Source of the DNA: Hymenobacter gelipurpurascens
GTDB lineage: Bacteria; Bacteroidota; Bacteroidia; Cytophagales; Hymenobacteraceae
Assembly: GCF_900187375.1 (NCBI RefSeq)
Contig: NZ_FYEW01000002.1
Coordinates: 868,001-932,000, forward strand
DNA length: 64,000 nt
Direction: 5' to 3'
Shown here: piece after piece, positions 15,310 through 26,000 of the stretch
Position numbering within the stretch: the stretch's first letter is position 1
How the letters are laid out: each line of letters begins with the position of its first letter
Notes under the pieces: generated by a model
The model's database searches: none
What the model saw: only the letters and a program-made list of their open reading frames with translations
What the model was told of the DNA's origin: nothing
Translations under genes and position numbers: made by a program

Positions 15310-17871
15310 CTATCGCACGTCGGCCACAGTCATGCTGGTTTCGCCCAGGGCGGGCTGCCCCGTTTTCGATATGCCTTCCACTACTGCCCGGAAAGAACCG
15401 CCCTGGTCACTGGCGTAGAATATCACGCGGGCCTGCCCGGAGGCGGGCACCGAGAGGCGCGGCAGCCAATACAGGGTAGTTGCACGCGGGTCAGGCTTCG
15501 GGTTGTTGGGCTGAGTCGGCTCGTAGCGCGGGGCGTAGAACTCCCGGGCCCGGTAGTAAGTGGGCAAGTTGCGGACGGCAATGCCTACGGAGGGCTCCTT
15601 GGAGGAGTCGTAGTTGGGATTGCCGCGCTTGGTGAACACCGCAATGACGCCGTTGGCGCCCCGGCTACCATAAATGGCCCCTTCCGCGCCTTTGAGCACT
15701 TCAATGCGTTCTACTGTGTTCGGCAGGATTCCAAGCAGCCCATCGGCGTCAGCCAGTGGCATGCCATCCAGCAGAAACAAAGGGGTTGAGGAGCCCGTGA
15801 GCGACGATACTCCTCGAATCAGGACTTGATAGGAATAGCCGCTGGGCGTCACCTGCACGCCCGCCACACGGCCCTGCATAAGCTGAAAAATATTGCTGTA
15901 GGAGTCGGCATTCGGAATCTTGCTGGTTTCCAGTACCGTATTCGCCCGCCCATGAATGGAGCGCGGACCTGAAGGGGGCGCCTGCCGCTGGCCCTTAATC
16001 GTGACGTTGCGCAACACGATGCCGCTGGTTGTATCGGGGCGGAATTGGCGCTCCAGCACCTGCTGGCGCCGGCTGCGCTGCCCGTAGGCCACTACCTCGG
16101 GCGCAGGGTTGGTGGCGGCGGGCAGGAAGGGCGCCGGCAGCAGCTTCACGGGGGCGGGCCACAGCTCATTGAGTTTGAGCAAAACATTGGCTTTTCCCTT
16201 TTCAGTACGGGCCTGCAGCAGCACTTTAATAGAATCCTGGCCCGGAAACCCAACGAATAGGAAGTAGCCTTCGGGGTTAGCAGTGCCCACGTTTATGGTG
16301 TTGCTCTTCTTCTGGAGCAGCGTGAGCGTACCGTTGGGTACGGGTTTCAGGTTAGGCCGCAGGAGCTGGCCGCCCAGCGTAATAGACTGCTCGGCCGGGA
16401 ATGCATAGGCTGCCGTAGGCGAAGTTTCCGTCAGCAGCTCCTTCCACACGAAGCGGCTCCAGCCCTGGGTCAGCAGCAAATCATCCAGCGCCTTGCGGGT
16501 GGCCGGTGTGGGGTTGCGGAAGTAGTAGCCCGGGTTATCCACGTAGCCGCGCAGCTCCGAGGTCAGGAGCAAGTGCGACTGCACGGTGGCATCGGTAGTG
16601 CCGACGGTGGGCAGGCCCGCCAGGTTGGCAATGGCCAAGGATAGCTCCGCGGGGGCTGGCTCGCCAGCTGCGGAGCGCACGTCTACATCCAGCGTAATGG
16701 CCTCCCGGGGCTGGTAGCGGGCTTTATCAGGCGTAAGCGTAACGCGTAGGCCCTCCGGATCGGGTACAAATACCAGTCGCTCGGCCCGCGCTACCTGCTG
16801 CCCATCAAAGAGCGTGATATGCATGATTCCCGCTGGCAGTTTGGCCTTCGGGATAGAGGCTGCGTAGGTTTCAGCACCTGTTATCTGGCCTTCGCCGGCA
16901 TACACTGGCGTGCCGCGCACGTGGGCCACCAGCCGCAGCGCTTCGGGGGCAGCAGCCGCACCGGCCATGCCCTGGTGCCGAATATACACCTGGTAGTTCG
17001 GGCCGATTTCGCGCACGTTCAGGAGCCAGCCCGAGGCCTGCACAGCGGGCAGCGGGTACGTCTGGGTGGTACCATCGGGCAGCTTGATGCGGGCCTGGTA
17101 GCGGCGCCCGGCGGCGGGCGTAAACCCAAAGGAGTTCATACCCAGCGCGGGCGTCGTGAACACGGCTATTTCCTGGTCTTTATCATCCAGAATAAGGCCA
17201 TTCAGAGCCAGGCCTTGGCCGGCAGCCGTTACGGCTTTCACGCCCACTACGGTTTGCAGGCCGGCCACGTACTCGCCGCCTTCGGGGAAGAACTTCACTT
17301 CGGGCTTACTGGCGGCTTCCAGCAGCTTGGCGTTTTTGCGAGCTGCCGCAGCCAGCGTGGCAGCCCGGGCCGGCAGCGGCGCCATTTCGCTGGTAAGCGA
17401 AGAGGCCTGCCACACGGGTACCCGGCGCGTAAAGAAGGTTTCTTCGCCGGCGTTGCGCATCCAGCTGGTGTAGGCCCGCAGCGTGTACACGCCCTGCGTA
17501 AGCGTATCGGGCAGCACAATGTCGCCTTCGGCGAGGCCGCCGCGCAACGCCAGCGTCCGCCGGAAAACTACCTGGCGGGTGGGCGTCACCATATCCACGT
17601 ACAGCACCCGGCTCAGCGAGTCGAGCTGATGGGTTTGGTCGTGCACTACATAGGCCTTGAACCAGAGCGTTTCGCCGGAGGCATAGGCCGCCTGGTTGGT
17701 ATGCAGGTAGCTGATTTCGGGCTGAGCTGTGGTATAAAAGGTTTGCAGCCGGGTAAGGATCTGGCCTAGCGGCACACTATCAGCGGCCTGGAAAGCGGCA
17801 CTACCCGCCCCAACCAACGCCAGTGCGGCCACAACCGGCCAGCCCCCGCGACGGGTGAAAAATAGCTTCAT
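15310..17871 (-). CDS. MG2-domain protein with C-terminal TonB plug domain
   Basis: 853 aa with signal peptide (cleavage near AAFQA). The N-terminal half contains macroglobulin-like beta domains (LHTNQAAYASGETLWFKAYV near residue 55 is the MG2 hallmark; LTPDKARYQPREAITLDVDV near 380). Residues about 630-750 are a TonB-receptor plug (IFQLMQGRVAGVQV, VLIRGVSSLTGS, VERIEVLKGAEGAIYGSRGA), but no 22-strand barrel follows. Such barrel-less MG2-plug proteins are known in Bacteroidota and may cap or regulate a receptor. It is probably outer-membrane or periplasmic. Its partner is not in the window. Confidence 0.88.
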   Translation of the reverse strand: MKLFFTRRGGWPVVAALALVGAGSAAFQAADSVPLGQILTRLQTFYTTAQPEISYLHTNQAAYASGETLWFKAYVVHDQTHQLDSLSRVLYVDMVTPTRQVVFRRTLALRGGLAEGDIVLPDTLTQGVYTLRAYTSWMRNAGEETFFTRRVPVWQASSLTSEMAPLPARAATLAAAARKNAKLLEAASKPEVKFFPEGGEYVAGLQTVVGVKAVTAAGQGLALNGLILDDKDQEIAVFTTPALGMNSFGFTPAAGRRYQARIKLPDGTTQTYPLPAVQASGWLLNVREIGPNYQVYIRHQGMAGAAAAPEALRLVAHVRGTPVYAGEGQITGAETYAASIPKAKLPAGIMHITLFDGQQVARAERLVFVPDPEGLRVTLTPDKARYQPREAITLDVDVRSAAGEPAPAELSLAIANLAGLPTVGTTDATVQSHLLLTSELRGYVDNPGYYFRNPTPATRKALDDLLLTQGWSRFVWKELLTETSPTAAYAFPAEQSITLGGQLLRPNLKPVPNGTLTLLQKKSNTINVGTANPEGYFLFVGFPGQDSIKVLLQARTEKGKANVLLKLNELWPAPVKLLPAPFLPAATNPAPEVVAYGQRSRRQQVLERQFRPDTTSGIVLRNVTIKGQRQAPPSGPRSIHGRANTVLETSKIPNADSYSNIFQLMQGRVAGVQVTPSGYSYQVLIRGVSSLTGSSTPLFLLDGMPLADADGLLGILPNTVERIEVLKGAEGAIYGSRGANGVIAVFTKRGNPNYDSSKEPSVGIAVRNLPTYYRAREFYAPRYEPTQPNNPKPDPRATTLYWLPRLSVPASGQARVIFYASDQGGSFRAVVEGISKTGQPALGETSMTVADVR

Positions 17872-17932
17872 TTGGAATAAATTAATACTGAATAGTCAGG
17901 CTAAAGATGAGAATTAAACTGGGCATTACAGG

Positions 17933-17944
17933 TGGCCTAGGCCA
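17933..17944. repeat. 12-bp palindrome TGGCCTAGGCCA
   Basis: Exact copy, extended by one base each side (GTGGCCTAGGCCAC), in the divergent intergenic gap between the MG2-plug and META genes. Confidence 0.7.
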
Positions 17945-18054
17945 CTAGAAAATCCGCCGCTGGGGCATGCAACCATTTGGCTGGGTAGCCCCTCTATCCT
18001 GTACGGCATTCGGGCCGCTATTGCGCTCTTCCTCCTCCTTCCTATCTTTCGTGT

Positions 18055-18486
18055 ATGCTCCGTTCTGTACTCCCGTTTTTGGCCCTTGTGCTCTCACTCA
18101 GCTTCAGTAGCTGCACCAAAGACGATGCGCCCGTACCGGCGCCGGTGTACCTGCTGGATCAGCGCTGGCTACTGACGGAGATGAACGGCCGCCTGGCCCC
18201 TGCTTCGGCTATTACCAACCTCAAGCTGCCTTCTTCCAGCAGCAACTACGAAGGGCGCGCCTACTGCAACCAGTATTTTGGTCAGTATGAGTTGATTGCC
18301 GGCTCGCCGATGTTGCGCTTCACTTCTCAAGGCAGCACCTATGCTACCTGCAATCTGCAGGAGGAGGAACTGCAATATCTGGAGCTGCTGCGCCAGACTA
18401 CTCGCTACGTCATCAGCAACCACACCCTGCGCCTCTACGGTGCCCAGGATGCCGTGCCGCTGCTGGTGTTTAAAGTAGCGGAGTAG
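18055..18486 (+). CDS. META domain lipoprotein (paralogue)
   Basis: 143 aa. Signal MLRSVLPFLALVLSLSFSSC (lipobox Cys20), then a META domain with LLDQRWLLTEMNGR, GRAYCNQYFGQYE, YATCNLQEEELQYLELL and LRLYGAQDAVPLLVF. The Cys pattern (AYC, ATC) is the same as in the copy at 11260-11706. The C-terminus follows the same template (TTRYVISNHTLRLYG versus TTSYQIVGKELRLFD). The genes are paralogous, about 7 kb apart, and differ mainly before the conserved Cys. Probably an envelope stress protein; activity unknown. Confidence 0.88.
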   Translation: MLRSVLPFLALVLSLSFSSCTKDDAPVPAPVYLLDQRWLLTEMNGRLAPASAITNLKLPSSSSNYEGRAYCNQYFGQYELIAGSPMLRFTSQGSTYATCNLQEEELQYLELLRQTTRYVISNHTLRLYGAQDAVPLLVFKVAE

Positions 18487-18559
18487 AGGATGCTTATAAA
18501 GCTTTGAAAGGGCGCTTTGATGTGCGCTTTGCCTGAGCCAACACAGTTGATATACTGGC

Positions 18560-21487
18560 CTAGAAGCCTACATTCAATACCAGCCCCTGCAGTTCCCATT
18601 GCTTCGTCTGGGAGTTGTAAAACGTCCGGACGCCGGCTTCTAGCGGGGTGCGCAGGCGCAAAGGGTTGAACACGAACGACAGGTCGAAGCCGGTGGAGTA
18701 GTCGTTCTGGCTGATGCGGCGGGTGCCGCTGGGTACCGCTGGATCTGCAACCTCGCTGCTACCGTGGGCGCGGTCGTAGAACGCCACGCCTTTGAGGCGC
18801 TGCACATACAGCCAGCGGCCCAGTTCCCAATGCACATCGGCCAGGGGCAGGCGGTACTCGGCACTGAGCAGGCTGAGCTTATCGAGGCTCACGTAGTTGA
18901 GGCCGCGCGGGTAGAACAAGCCGCCAAACATATACTTGGTCTGCGGCTGGCCCTGCGGTTGCCACTGGTAGCCGCCGCGCAGCCGGATGCTGTGGTGCTG
19001 CCCAATGCCCGGCAGATACACGCTGGCCTGGGCGGCCCGCTGCTCGGCCTCTAGGCCACTCCCGAAAGGCGTACCGCGCCATACTACGCTGGCCGTTTGT
19101 CCCCAGCGTGGCCCTACATCGCGCTTGCTTTGGCGTAGGGTACGGCTGTAGGCCATGCTGCCCGTCAGTGCGTGCAGGCTGCGCCCGAATCCTACTTCCG
19201 TGAAGGGGCGCCTCAGCAAATCGTAGCCGCGTACCTGCTCCATCTGGTAGTAGCCGCTCACCGTGAGGGCCTGTTGCATGCGGGAGTGCGTGAGCAGGAG
19301 CGGCAGCCGGGCACCCGCAGTCAGGCGGGTGTATTGCCAGGTATCTTCCACTAGCTGGCCTTCCCGCGTGAGGGCCGTTGTGCGACGTTGCCCGTAGGCC
19401 ACTCCCGCATCGAGCACCGGCCACAGACCCTGGTAGCTGACATCCGCCGAAACGCTGCCCGTGCGCTCCACACCATCGTAGCTGACGCCTGCTATTGCCT
19501 GGGTGGTGCTGAGCACGTCTTCGGAGCGCACGCCCAGCACCAGGCCGCTGCCCGAGGCGCTTTGTACCAAGCCCCAGCTGTAGCCATTGAGAGCATGCGG
19601 CAGGCGCCTGTAACGCGAAACGGGCAGCGCCGCAGTAGCCACCGAATCGGGGCCGGGCAGGACCTGGCCTACGAGAGCCGCGCCGGGGTCTTGCGCAGCC
19701 AGAGCAGCGGCGTAGCGGTTGGGGGAGCCGGCCAGGGCCGGTACGGGGCGCCACTGGGCGGGCTCCAGCGGCATCTCAACTACGCGGCTGCCCTGGGCCC
19801 GGAACTCGTGAAAAGCCAGCCGCTGGCCATCCGGCGACACGGCCGCGTGGTACGCCCCAATAGGCCTGGACGTAACCTGGCGCACCTCACCGGTGCGGGT
19901 GTGCACGGCGTACACGTTATCAATGCCGGAGCGCGGTGAGTTGAACAGCACGTACTCGCCGAAGGGCTGCGGGTGCGAGAGGTTGTCGTTGGAGGCGGGC
20001 AGCACGGTGCGGGCCTGGCCGGTTTCGGCATCGAGCAGCACAATGGCTTTGCCGGCCCGTTCCAGGCGCACGGCCGCAATGCTGCGGCCATCGGCGGTCC
20101 AGCGGGGCTGGAGGTAGTGGTAGTTTTCGGGGTTGGGGAAGGTACGCAGTACAGCGCCCGTTTGCGCATTTACTACGTGCACGCGCTGCTGATAGGCCGA
20201 ATCGGTGCTGACGGTCAGGAGCTGCTGGCCATCGGGCGAGAGCACGGCGGCGGCGTAGCGGGTGCGGCGGCCGGGGCGCGTGAGGGTGCCCGTGGCCACG
20301 TCCAGAATCCGCAGCTCGGAGTACACGCGTTGCTGCCAGCGCGGGTCGTAGCGGTACTCCACCCAGGCCACTTTGCCGCCCCCCACCGAAAGCATTTCGG
20401 GGTTGTTCCAGAGGCCTAGCTGCTGGATCTGCCGCTCCTGGCCGCCTCGGCTCAGCTGCACGAGCTGCGGAATGTGGCCTAGGCCACTCTTCACGGCCAG
20501 CACGGTGCTATCGGTGAGGTACTGCGGGTACTGGTATTCGGTAAAAACGCGCTCCGTGGCCTCCTGGCGCAAATCGGTGCCGAGCGTGAGCTCCAGGCGG
20601 GCCTGCTCCTGCCGCCACGTGCTGTCCAGCTCCTGCATGGTGCGCTGGTAGAGGTCATCTACCCGTAGGCCGGTCTGGCGGCGGACTTTATCGGAGAAGG
20701 AAAACGGATAGACCGGGAAGCGGAAGTAGCGGTTGAGTACGTCGCTCCAGACGGTGGGGCCGGCGGTGCGCTTGAGGCGGGTGGTCAGGAAGTAGCCCAG
20801 CACGTAGTGGTTGGGCACGTTGTCGCGGTAGGAGCCGGCCACGGCTTTGCTGTAGGAGAACTTGCGCCCGGCCAGCAGGTTGGCCCGCAAGCCGATATCG
20901 AAGTACGGAATGCGGCCTCTACCGCTGCGACTGAGCGCGGTTTCGGTGCCCACGGCGTCGCCTTCAAAAAACCAATCGGGCAGGCCCAGCGTGAGCAGGC
21001 CTACGCCGCCGTAGCCGGCCACTCCGTAGGCCAGTTGGCCCAGGCTTTGGCGGGCTTTTTCGTACTGCACCACGTGGCGGTACTCGTGCAGGCTCAGCTC
21101 ATCCAGCCAGTCGAGGGTGCCCGTCAGGAATGGATCCTGGGGGAAGCTGCCGTAGAACTCGGAGTGGCGGGGCAGAATCGTTACGAAGCCGTTACCGATG
21201 GTGTTCTGGCTTTGCAGCACAATGGAAATAGGCCTAGGCTGCCGCTGCAACGACGCACTGACCGGCTGATATACTTGCTCCAGCCGGTTGGCGGTGCGCT
21301 GGGCCGTGGCCTCAAAACCCGTGGGGTAGAGCACCCGAAAATGCGGCGTGCGCACCTCGTACCACTTCAGCGAAGCGGGCGTCTGGCTCGAAACCGGCAG
21401 GATAGTTTGGGCGGCAGCTGGCAGCACGGGCGCCAGGCCCAGGCCGAGCACGGCAGTCAGCAGATAACAACGCAGAGGATGGGGCAC
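18560..21487 (-). CDS. HExxH/beta-propeller protein with C-terminal outer-membrane barrel
   Basis: 975 aa from a GTG at 21487 (signal PHPLRCYLLTAVLGLGLAPV). Upstream TTG/GTG codons only add an unlikely extension. Residues about 35-320 include a peptidase-like part with LHEYRHVVQYEKA (HExxH) and DWFFEGDAVGTETALS (second Glu). Next come PD40/TolB-like propeller repeats (LSPDGQQLLTV, YLQPRWTADGRSIAA, VSPDGQRLAFHEF), then a transmembrane beta-barrel ending in Phe (LVLNVGF). It is probably an outer-membrane surface protein, with the HExxH either a metalloprotease site or a relic. The TAG stop is embedded in a TGGCCTAG motif. Confidence 0.8.
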   Translation of the reverse strand: MPHPLRCYLLTAVLGLGLAPVLPAAAQTILPVSSQTPASLKWYEVRTPHFRVLYPTGFEATAQRTANRLEQVYQPVSASLQRQPRPISIVLQSQNTIGNGFVTILPRHSEFYGSFPQDPFLTGTLDWLDELSLHEYRHVVQYEKARQSLGQLAYGVAGYGGVGLLTLGLPDWFFEGDAVGTETALSRSGRGRIPYFDIGLRANLLAGRKFSYSKAVAGSYRDNVPNHYVLGYFLTTRLKRTAGPTVWSDVLNRYFRFPVYPFSFSDKVRRQTGLRVDDLYQRTMQELDSTWRQEQARLELTLGTDLRQEATERVFTEYQYPQYLTDSTVLAVKSGLGHIPQLVQLSRGGQERQIQQLGLWNNPEMLSVGGGKVAWVEYRYDPRWQQRVYSELRILDVATGTLTRPGRRTRYAAAVLSPDGQQLLTVSTDSAYQQRVHVVNAQTGAVLRTFPNPENYHYLQPRWTADGRSIAAVRLERAGKAIVLLDAETGQARTVLPASNDNLSHPQPFGEYVLFNSPRSGIDNVYAVHTRTGEVRQVTSRPIGAYHAAVSPDGQRLAFHEFRAQGSRVVEMPLEPAQWRPVPALAGSPNRYAAALAAQDPGAALVGQVLPGPDSVATAALPVSRYRRLPHALNGYSWGLVQSASGSGLVLGVRSEDVLSTTQAIAGVSYDGVERTGSVSADVSYQGLWPVLDAGVAYGQRRTTALTREGQLVEDTWQYTRLTAGARLPLLLTHSRMQQALTVSGYYQMEQVRGYDLLRRPFTEVGFGRSLHALTGSMAYSRTLRQSKRDVGPRWGQTASVVWRGTPFGSGLEAEQRAAQASVYLPGIGQHHSIRLRGGYQWQPQGQPQTKYMFGGLFYPRGLNYVSLDKLSLLSAEYRLPLADVHWELGRWLYVQRLKGVAFYDRAHGSSEVADPAVPSGTRRISQNDYSTGFDLSFVFNPLRLRTPLEAGVRTFYNSQTKQWELQGLVLNVGF
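20475..20486. repeat. 12-bp palindrome TGGCCTAGGCCA inside a CDS
   Basis: Exact copy within the propeller-barrel gene, so the motif is tolerated in coding sequence. Confidence 0.65.
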
Positions 21488-21590
21488 AGAGAGCAGATTA
21501 CACCGGTGAGTTGGTAAATATAGTGCCCACCAAGGCCGCACCAAACGGGTGTTAAGTCAACATTGCTCCTCACTCAAAAGCCCCTGTGGT

Positions 21591-21986
21591 CTACACCTGC
21601 TTCAGCCACGATGACGCGGTTTCGATATTATCGAAGGTGAGAATAACCGGCCGGGTGGTGTGCTGCAGGGTGAGGTCGGTGGAGAGGCGGCTGTAGATAT
21701 TGGGCGAGTACACCCACGCAAAATACTCTAGGCCACCCTCGGCCATGGCCGGAAACCAGAAGTACCCGCCCCACTCCGCGGCATCAGCCCACATACTGGT
21801 TACCAGCCGGTTATCGTTCAATACTTTATGACAGCGCTCCGACTTCAGGTACTGCAGCATCATCAGGCAGCCTGTCTGCACCGACTCCAAGTTTTGGTCG
21901 CCAATCCATTCGGCGTACAGCCATTCATTCACGTAATCGTAGGAGATGGTGATGTAAGGCTCTTGGTGGAGGACGCGTAATGCCAT
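21591..21986 (-). CDS. Conserved small protein, SpoIIAA/STAS-like (uncertain)
   Basis: 131 aa, starting MALRVLHQEPYITISYD (ATG at 21986). It is rich in Trp and Tyr, with alternating strand/helix segments (LYAEWIGDQNLESVQTGCLM, FDNIETASSWLKQV) reminiscent of the SpoIIAA-like STAS-type proteins common in Hymenobacter. No signal peptide or membrane segment is seen. I do not recognise a defined function. It is isolated, between the propeller-barrel gene and msrA. Reading frame and start are clear, but the assignment to a STAS-like fold is only an impression. Confidence 0.6.
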   Translation of the reverse strand: MALRVLHQEPYITISYDYVNEWLYAEWIGDQNLESVQTGCLMMLQYLKSERCHKVLNDNRLVTSMWADAAEWGGYFWFPAMAEGGLEYFAWVYSPNIYSRLSTDLTLQHTTRPVILTFDNIETASSWLKQV

Positions 21987-22160
21987 AAAAAAAGTGGGCA
22001 GAATTTCGCCCGAGCGACATACGGCCGAGTTTAGAAAAGGTTATATCTGCTGTCAAGCGGAATTATTCCGGCTCAACAGTTCTTAGCACATGCACCGGCG
22101 CCGGGTACGTCCAGTTGGGCCCGGCACACCGTATATCTCCCACACGATATTTTCTACCTC

Positions 22161-22826
22161 ATGCAACACCTGAGAACCTACCTGCTAGGCCTGCTGCTTA
22201 CGCTGGTGGCCTGCACCCAAGACCGCCCCGCCGACGCCCAAACCATGCGCTCCACGGCCGGCAAAGCCCCCACCGACCTGAAAGGTCTGGCCGTGGCCAC
22301 CTTCGCGGGCGGCTGCTTTTGGTGCACCGAGGAAATTTTTGAAGAGCTGAAAGGCGTAAAAGAAGTGGTATCGGGCTACAGCGGCGGCAAGGAAGCCCAG
22401 CCTACCTACGAGCAGGTTGGCAGCGGCCAGACCAGCCACGCCGAGTCTATCCAGATCTATTACGACCCCAAGCAAATCAGCTACGCTACGCTGCTAGACG
22501 TGTTTTTTCGGGCCGGCCACGACCCGACTACGCTCAACCGCCAGGGTCCCGATGCCGGTACCCAATACCGCTCCGTGGCCTTCTACCGCACGCCCCAGGA
22601 AAAGCAGCAGATTGAAGCCGCTATTAAGCGCGTAAACGCCTCCAAGCAATACGCTGACCCCATCGTGACGCAGGTAGTGACCTACACGCAGTTCTGGCCC
22701 GCCGAGGGCTACCACCAGGGCTACTACCGCCTCCACCCCAACGAAGGCTACGTGCGCAGTGTCTCGACGCCTAAAGTCGAGAAGTTCCGCCACAAGTTTC
22801 CAGAGCTGCTCAAAAACCCGCTGTAA
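22161..22826 (+). CDS. msrA: Peptide-methionine (S)-S-oxide reductase, lipoprotein form
   Basis: 221 aa. MsrA reduces methionine-S-sulfoxide in oxidised proteins. The catalytic Cys52 is in GGCFWCTEE, with the [26 protein letters not shown] and YHQGYY blocks of the family. The N-terminus is a lipoprotein signal ([18 protein letters not shown]), so this copy sits in the envelope, where it would repair oxidised periplasmic or outer-membrane proteins. The resolving Cys used by some MsrA is not obvious at the C-terminus; Cys55 may replace it. A single gene with its own terminator. Confidence 0.95.
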   Translation: MQHLRTYLLGLLLTLVACTQDRPADAQTMRSTAGKAPTDLKGLAVATFAGGCFWCTEEIFEELKGVKEVVSGYSGGKEAQPTYEQVGSGQTSHAESIQIYYDPKQISYATLLDVFFRAGHDPTTLNRQGPDAGTQYRSVAFYRTPQEKQQIEAAIKRVNASKQYADPIVTQVVTYTQFWPAEGYHQGYYRLHPNEGYVRSVSTPKVEKFRHKFPELLKNPL

Positions 22827-22831
22827 GCTAC

Positions 22832-22843
22832 TGGCCTAGGCCA
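22832..22843. repeat. 12-bp palindrome TGGCCTAGGCCA
   Basis: Exact copy between the msrA stop and its terminator. Confidence 0.7.
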
Positions 22844-22856
22844 CTCTGCTGTAGCT

Positions 22857-22891
22857 AAAAGCCCTTTCTCTTGTTGAGGAAGGGCTTTTTT
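22857..22891 (+). terminator. Terminator of msrA
   Basis: AAAAGCCCTT...AAGGGCTTTTTT hairpin 30 bp past the stop. Confidence 0.9.
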
Positions 22892-22934
22892 GCGAGCTTT
22901 TATCAGCACAGAGCTTCTCCCCGAGCGGCACAGC

Positions 22935-22946
22935 TGGCCTAGGCCA
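22935..22946. repeat. 12-bp palindrome TGGCCTAGGCCA
   Basis: Second exact copy within 103 bp, on the other side of the msrA terminator. The two copies bracket the hairpin. Confidence 0.7.
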
Positions 22947-23010
22947 GTAGAGGCTGAGGGAGCCTCCGAATAAACCCGCTTACGCGTCAAGAGGTACGCA
23001 GCAGACCACG

Positions 23011-23018
23011 TATCTTTG
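23011..23018 (+). promoter_or_regulatory. Possible -7 box TATCTTTG for the PAS kinase
   Basis: Exact TAnnTTTG match 57 bp before the kinase start. No good -33 TTTG is visible, so weak support. Confidence 0.35.
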
Positions 23019-23074
23019 AGAGCGAGCTGAACCACAACAGATAGTTTCAGTCGCCCCTCTCCAACCCATTGCTT

Positions 23075-26000
23075 ATGGCCGCCGATTCGGTTGACTTCGA
23101 ACTCCTGTTCGATGTGCTGCCCACCCCTCACTTAGTGCTGCGGCCCGATCTTACGCTGCTGGCCCTCAATGAGGCTATGTGCCGGCTCCTGAGCTGTGAG
23201 CGGGCTCAGGTCTTGGGCTACTCCGTTTTTAAGGTCCTGACCGCCGGCCCCGTTACGGGCCCTACAGACCAGGCTGCCCTCCTGGATGCGCTGCAACGGG
23301 TGCTGGAAACCAAGACGCTGCAGGTGCTGGAGGCCCAGCAGTTTACGCACACCGTGCCGGAGGGCAGGGCGTTTCCGCGCTACTGGCAGATGACGCTGCG
23401 CCCGGTGCTTTCCGCCGAGGGCGGCCTACGCTACATTCTGTGCCGCTGCTTCGATGTCACGGACCAGATCCGGCTGCAGCAGCAGGGGAAATTCAACTAC
23501 GAAAGCTTCACGCTGCTGGCCCGCGCCACCCACGATATCATCTGGGACCACGACCTGCGTACCAATTACCTGTGGCGCAATGAGCTGTTCAGTACCCTCT
23601 TTGGCTACCACATTGCGCCCGAGAACAGTACGGTAGAATTCTGGCGCTCCTGCCTGCACCCCGACGACCTGCCGATTATGGAGCACCAGGTGGCCGAGTT
23701 GTTGGCGGGCACTACCAATGTCGGCAACGCCGAATACCGCCTGCGTCGGGCCGATGGCTCCTGGGCCGAAGTAGCCGACCGCTTCTACATTGTACGTAAT
23801 GAGAAAGGCGAGCCCATTCGGATGCTGGGCGCCATGCAGGACGTAACCCAGGCCCGCCACACCGAGCGCGCCCTCCACCAAAGCCTGGAGCAGTTTCAGC
23901 TGCTCGCCGATTTTGTACCCCAGCTCATCTGGACCACAAATGCGCAGGGCGAGATAACCTACATGAACCAACGGTGGCAGGAGTACACCGACGAAAACAC
24001 GCCCTCTGCCCTCCACCCCGATGAACTCTGGGTTCAACAGATGCACCCCGACGACCGCGCGCGGGCCCAGCAGCGTTGGCGGCATTCGTGGCTGACGGGA
24101 GAGGCCTACGAGTGCGAGTACCGCCTGCGCAGCCAAACGGGGCAGTACCGCTGGTTTCTGGCCCAGGCTCTGCCCGTACGAAACGCGGCCGGCGAAACAG
24201 AACAGTGGTTTGGCACCTGCACTAATGTCGATGAGCAGAAGCGCACCCAGCTGGTGCTGGCCGATAAAGATCAGCAGCTGCAATACATAGTGGGCGAAGT
24301 GCCGGCCCTGCTGGCAACTCTGCTCGGCCCGCACCATGTGGTCGGCTTTATCAACCACCACTTCAATGAGTTCCTGGGCGGCGGAGTGAAGCAGGGCCAG
24401 ACGGCCAAAACCGCGGCGCCCTGGCTGGATGAGCAAGGCCTGCTGCAGATTCTGGATGACGTGTACACCTCCGGCGAGCCGGCCAGCGTGCAGGAGCAGC
24501 GCGTGCAGGTGCCCGCTCACCTAGGCCTCTCCCAGCAGGAGTTTTACTTCGATTTTGTGTGTAGGCCACTGCACAACGAGTTTGGCGGCATGCGGGGCAT
24601 TCTGGTGTTTGCCGTGGATGTCACCGAGCGGGTGCTGGCCCGCCGCCGCGTAGAGGCCCTCGACCAGGAGCTGCACCAGCAGGATGAGCTATTGCGTCAG
24701 ATGCTGGAATCGTTGCCCCAAATGACCAGCATTATCCGGCCCGATGGCGGCATCGACTATGCCAGTCCGCAGTGGTTTGAGTATTCTGGCCAAGATGTGG
24801 ATGGCCTCTCAGATGGCTGGATACACTGCCTCCACCCCGATGAGGTAGCCCCGAGCATGGCCCTGTTTGCGCACGCCCAGATTTCTCAGCAAGGCTATGC
24901 CGAGCAAGTCCGGTTGCGCCGCCACGACGGGCAGTACCGCTGGCACCTGAACCGGCTGGTGCCGTCCGTCAATAACCAGGGCAAGCTCCACCGCTGGTAT
25001 GCGTCCAGCACCGATATTCATGAGCAGCAGATGCTGGCCGAAGAGCTACGCCGCAGCGAAGAACAGTTCCGCTTTCTGGCCGAAACCATTCCGGCCATTG
25101 CCTGGACGGCCCAGCCCAATGGGCAAATCGACTACATAAACACGCGCTGGTCTGACAGCACCGGGGTATCGGTGGAGCAGACGCTCCGGGAAGGCTGGGG
25201 TCCCTTGCTGCATCAGGATGAGCAGGAAGCAACCATGACCCGCTATCAGCACTGTATGGCAACGGGCGAAAACCTGGAAATGGAGACCCGCCTCCTGGAT
25301 GTGCGCACCGGCCGCTACCGCTGGCATCTGCACCGGGCCTATCCGCTGCGGGAAGATTCTGGCAGCATCACGCGCTGGTTTGGCACCACTACCGATATCG
25401 ACGACTACAAGCGTGTGCAGCAGCACCTGGAGGAACGCAACGCCGAACTGACGCGCACCAACCAGGACCTCGACAACTTCGTGTACACGGCCTCCCACGA
25501 CCTGATGCAGCCCATCAACAATATGGAGGGCATCTTCCAGGAGCTCACGCGCACGGCCTTCTTCCGCGACCCCGATGCGGTGAAGCTCATTGCTATGTTT
25601 GAGAAGGCCCTGCATCAGATTTATGGCACCATCCACGACTTGGCCCAGCTGGTGCAGGTGCAGAAGCAGCGCCACGAGCTGCCCCTGGAGCCCGTAGAGC
25701 TGCAGACCCTCGCGCAAGAGGTGCTTACCAGCATCGGCGACACCCTCGACTCTACCCGGGCAATCGTCACGCTCGACTTCGCGGCGGTGCCGGTTGTGCC
25801 CTTCGTGCGGCCCAATCTGCAGAGCGTGCTCTACAACCTTATCAGCAACGCCTTAAAGTACGCTGCGCCGCATCGGCGCCCCCAGGTTGCGGTGAGCACA
25901 GCGCTGGAAAACGGCCGCCCGGTGCTCTTGGTGCAGGATAACGGTCTGGGCATTGACCTGGCCCGCTACGGCAGCGAGATGTTCCAGATGTTTCGCCGCT

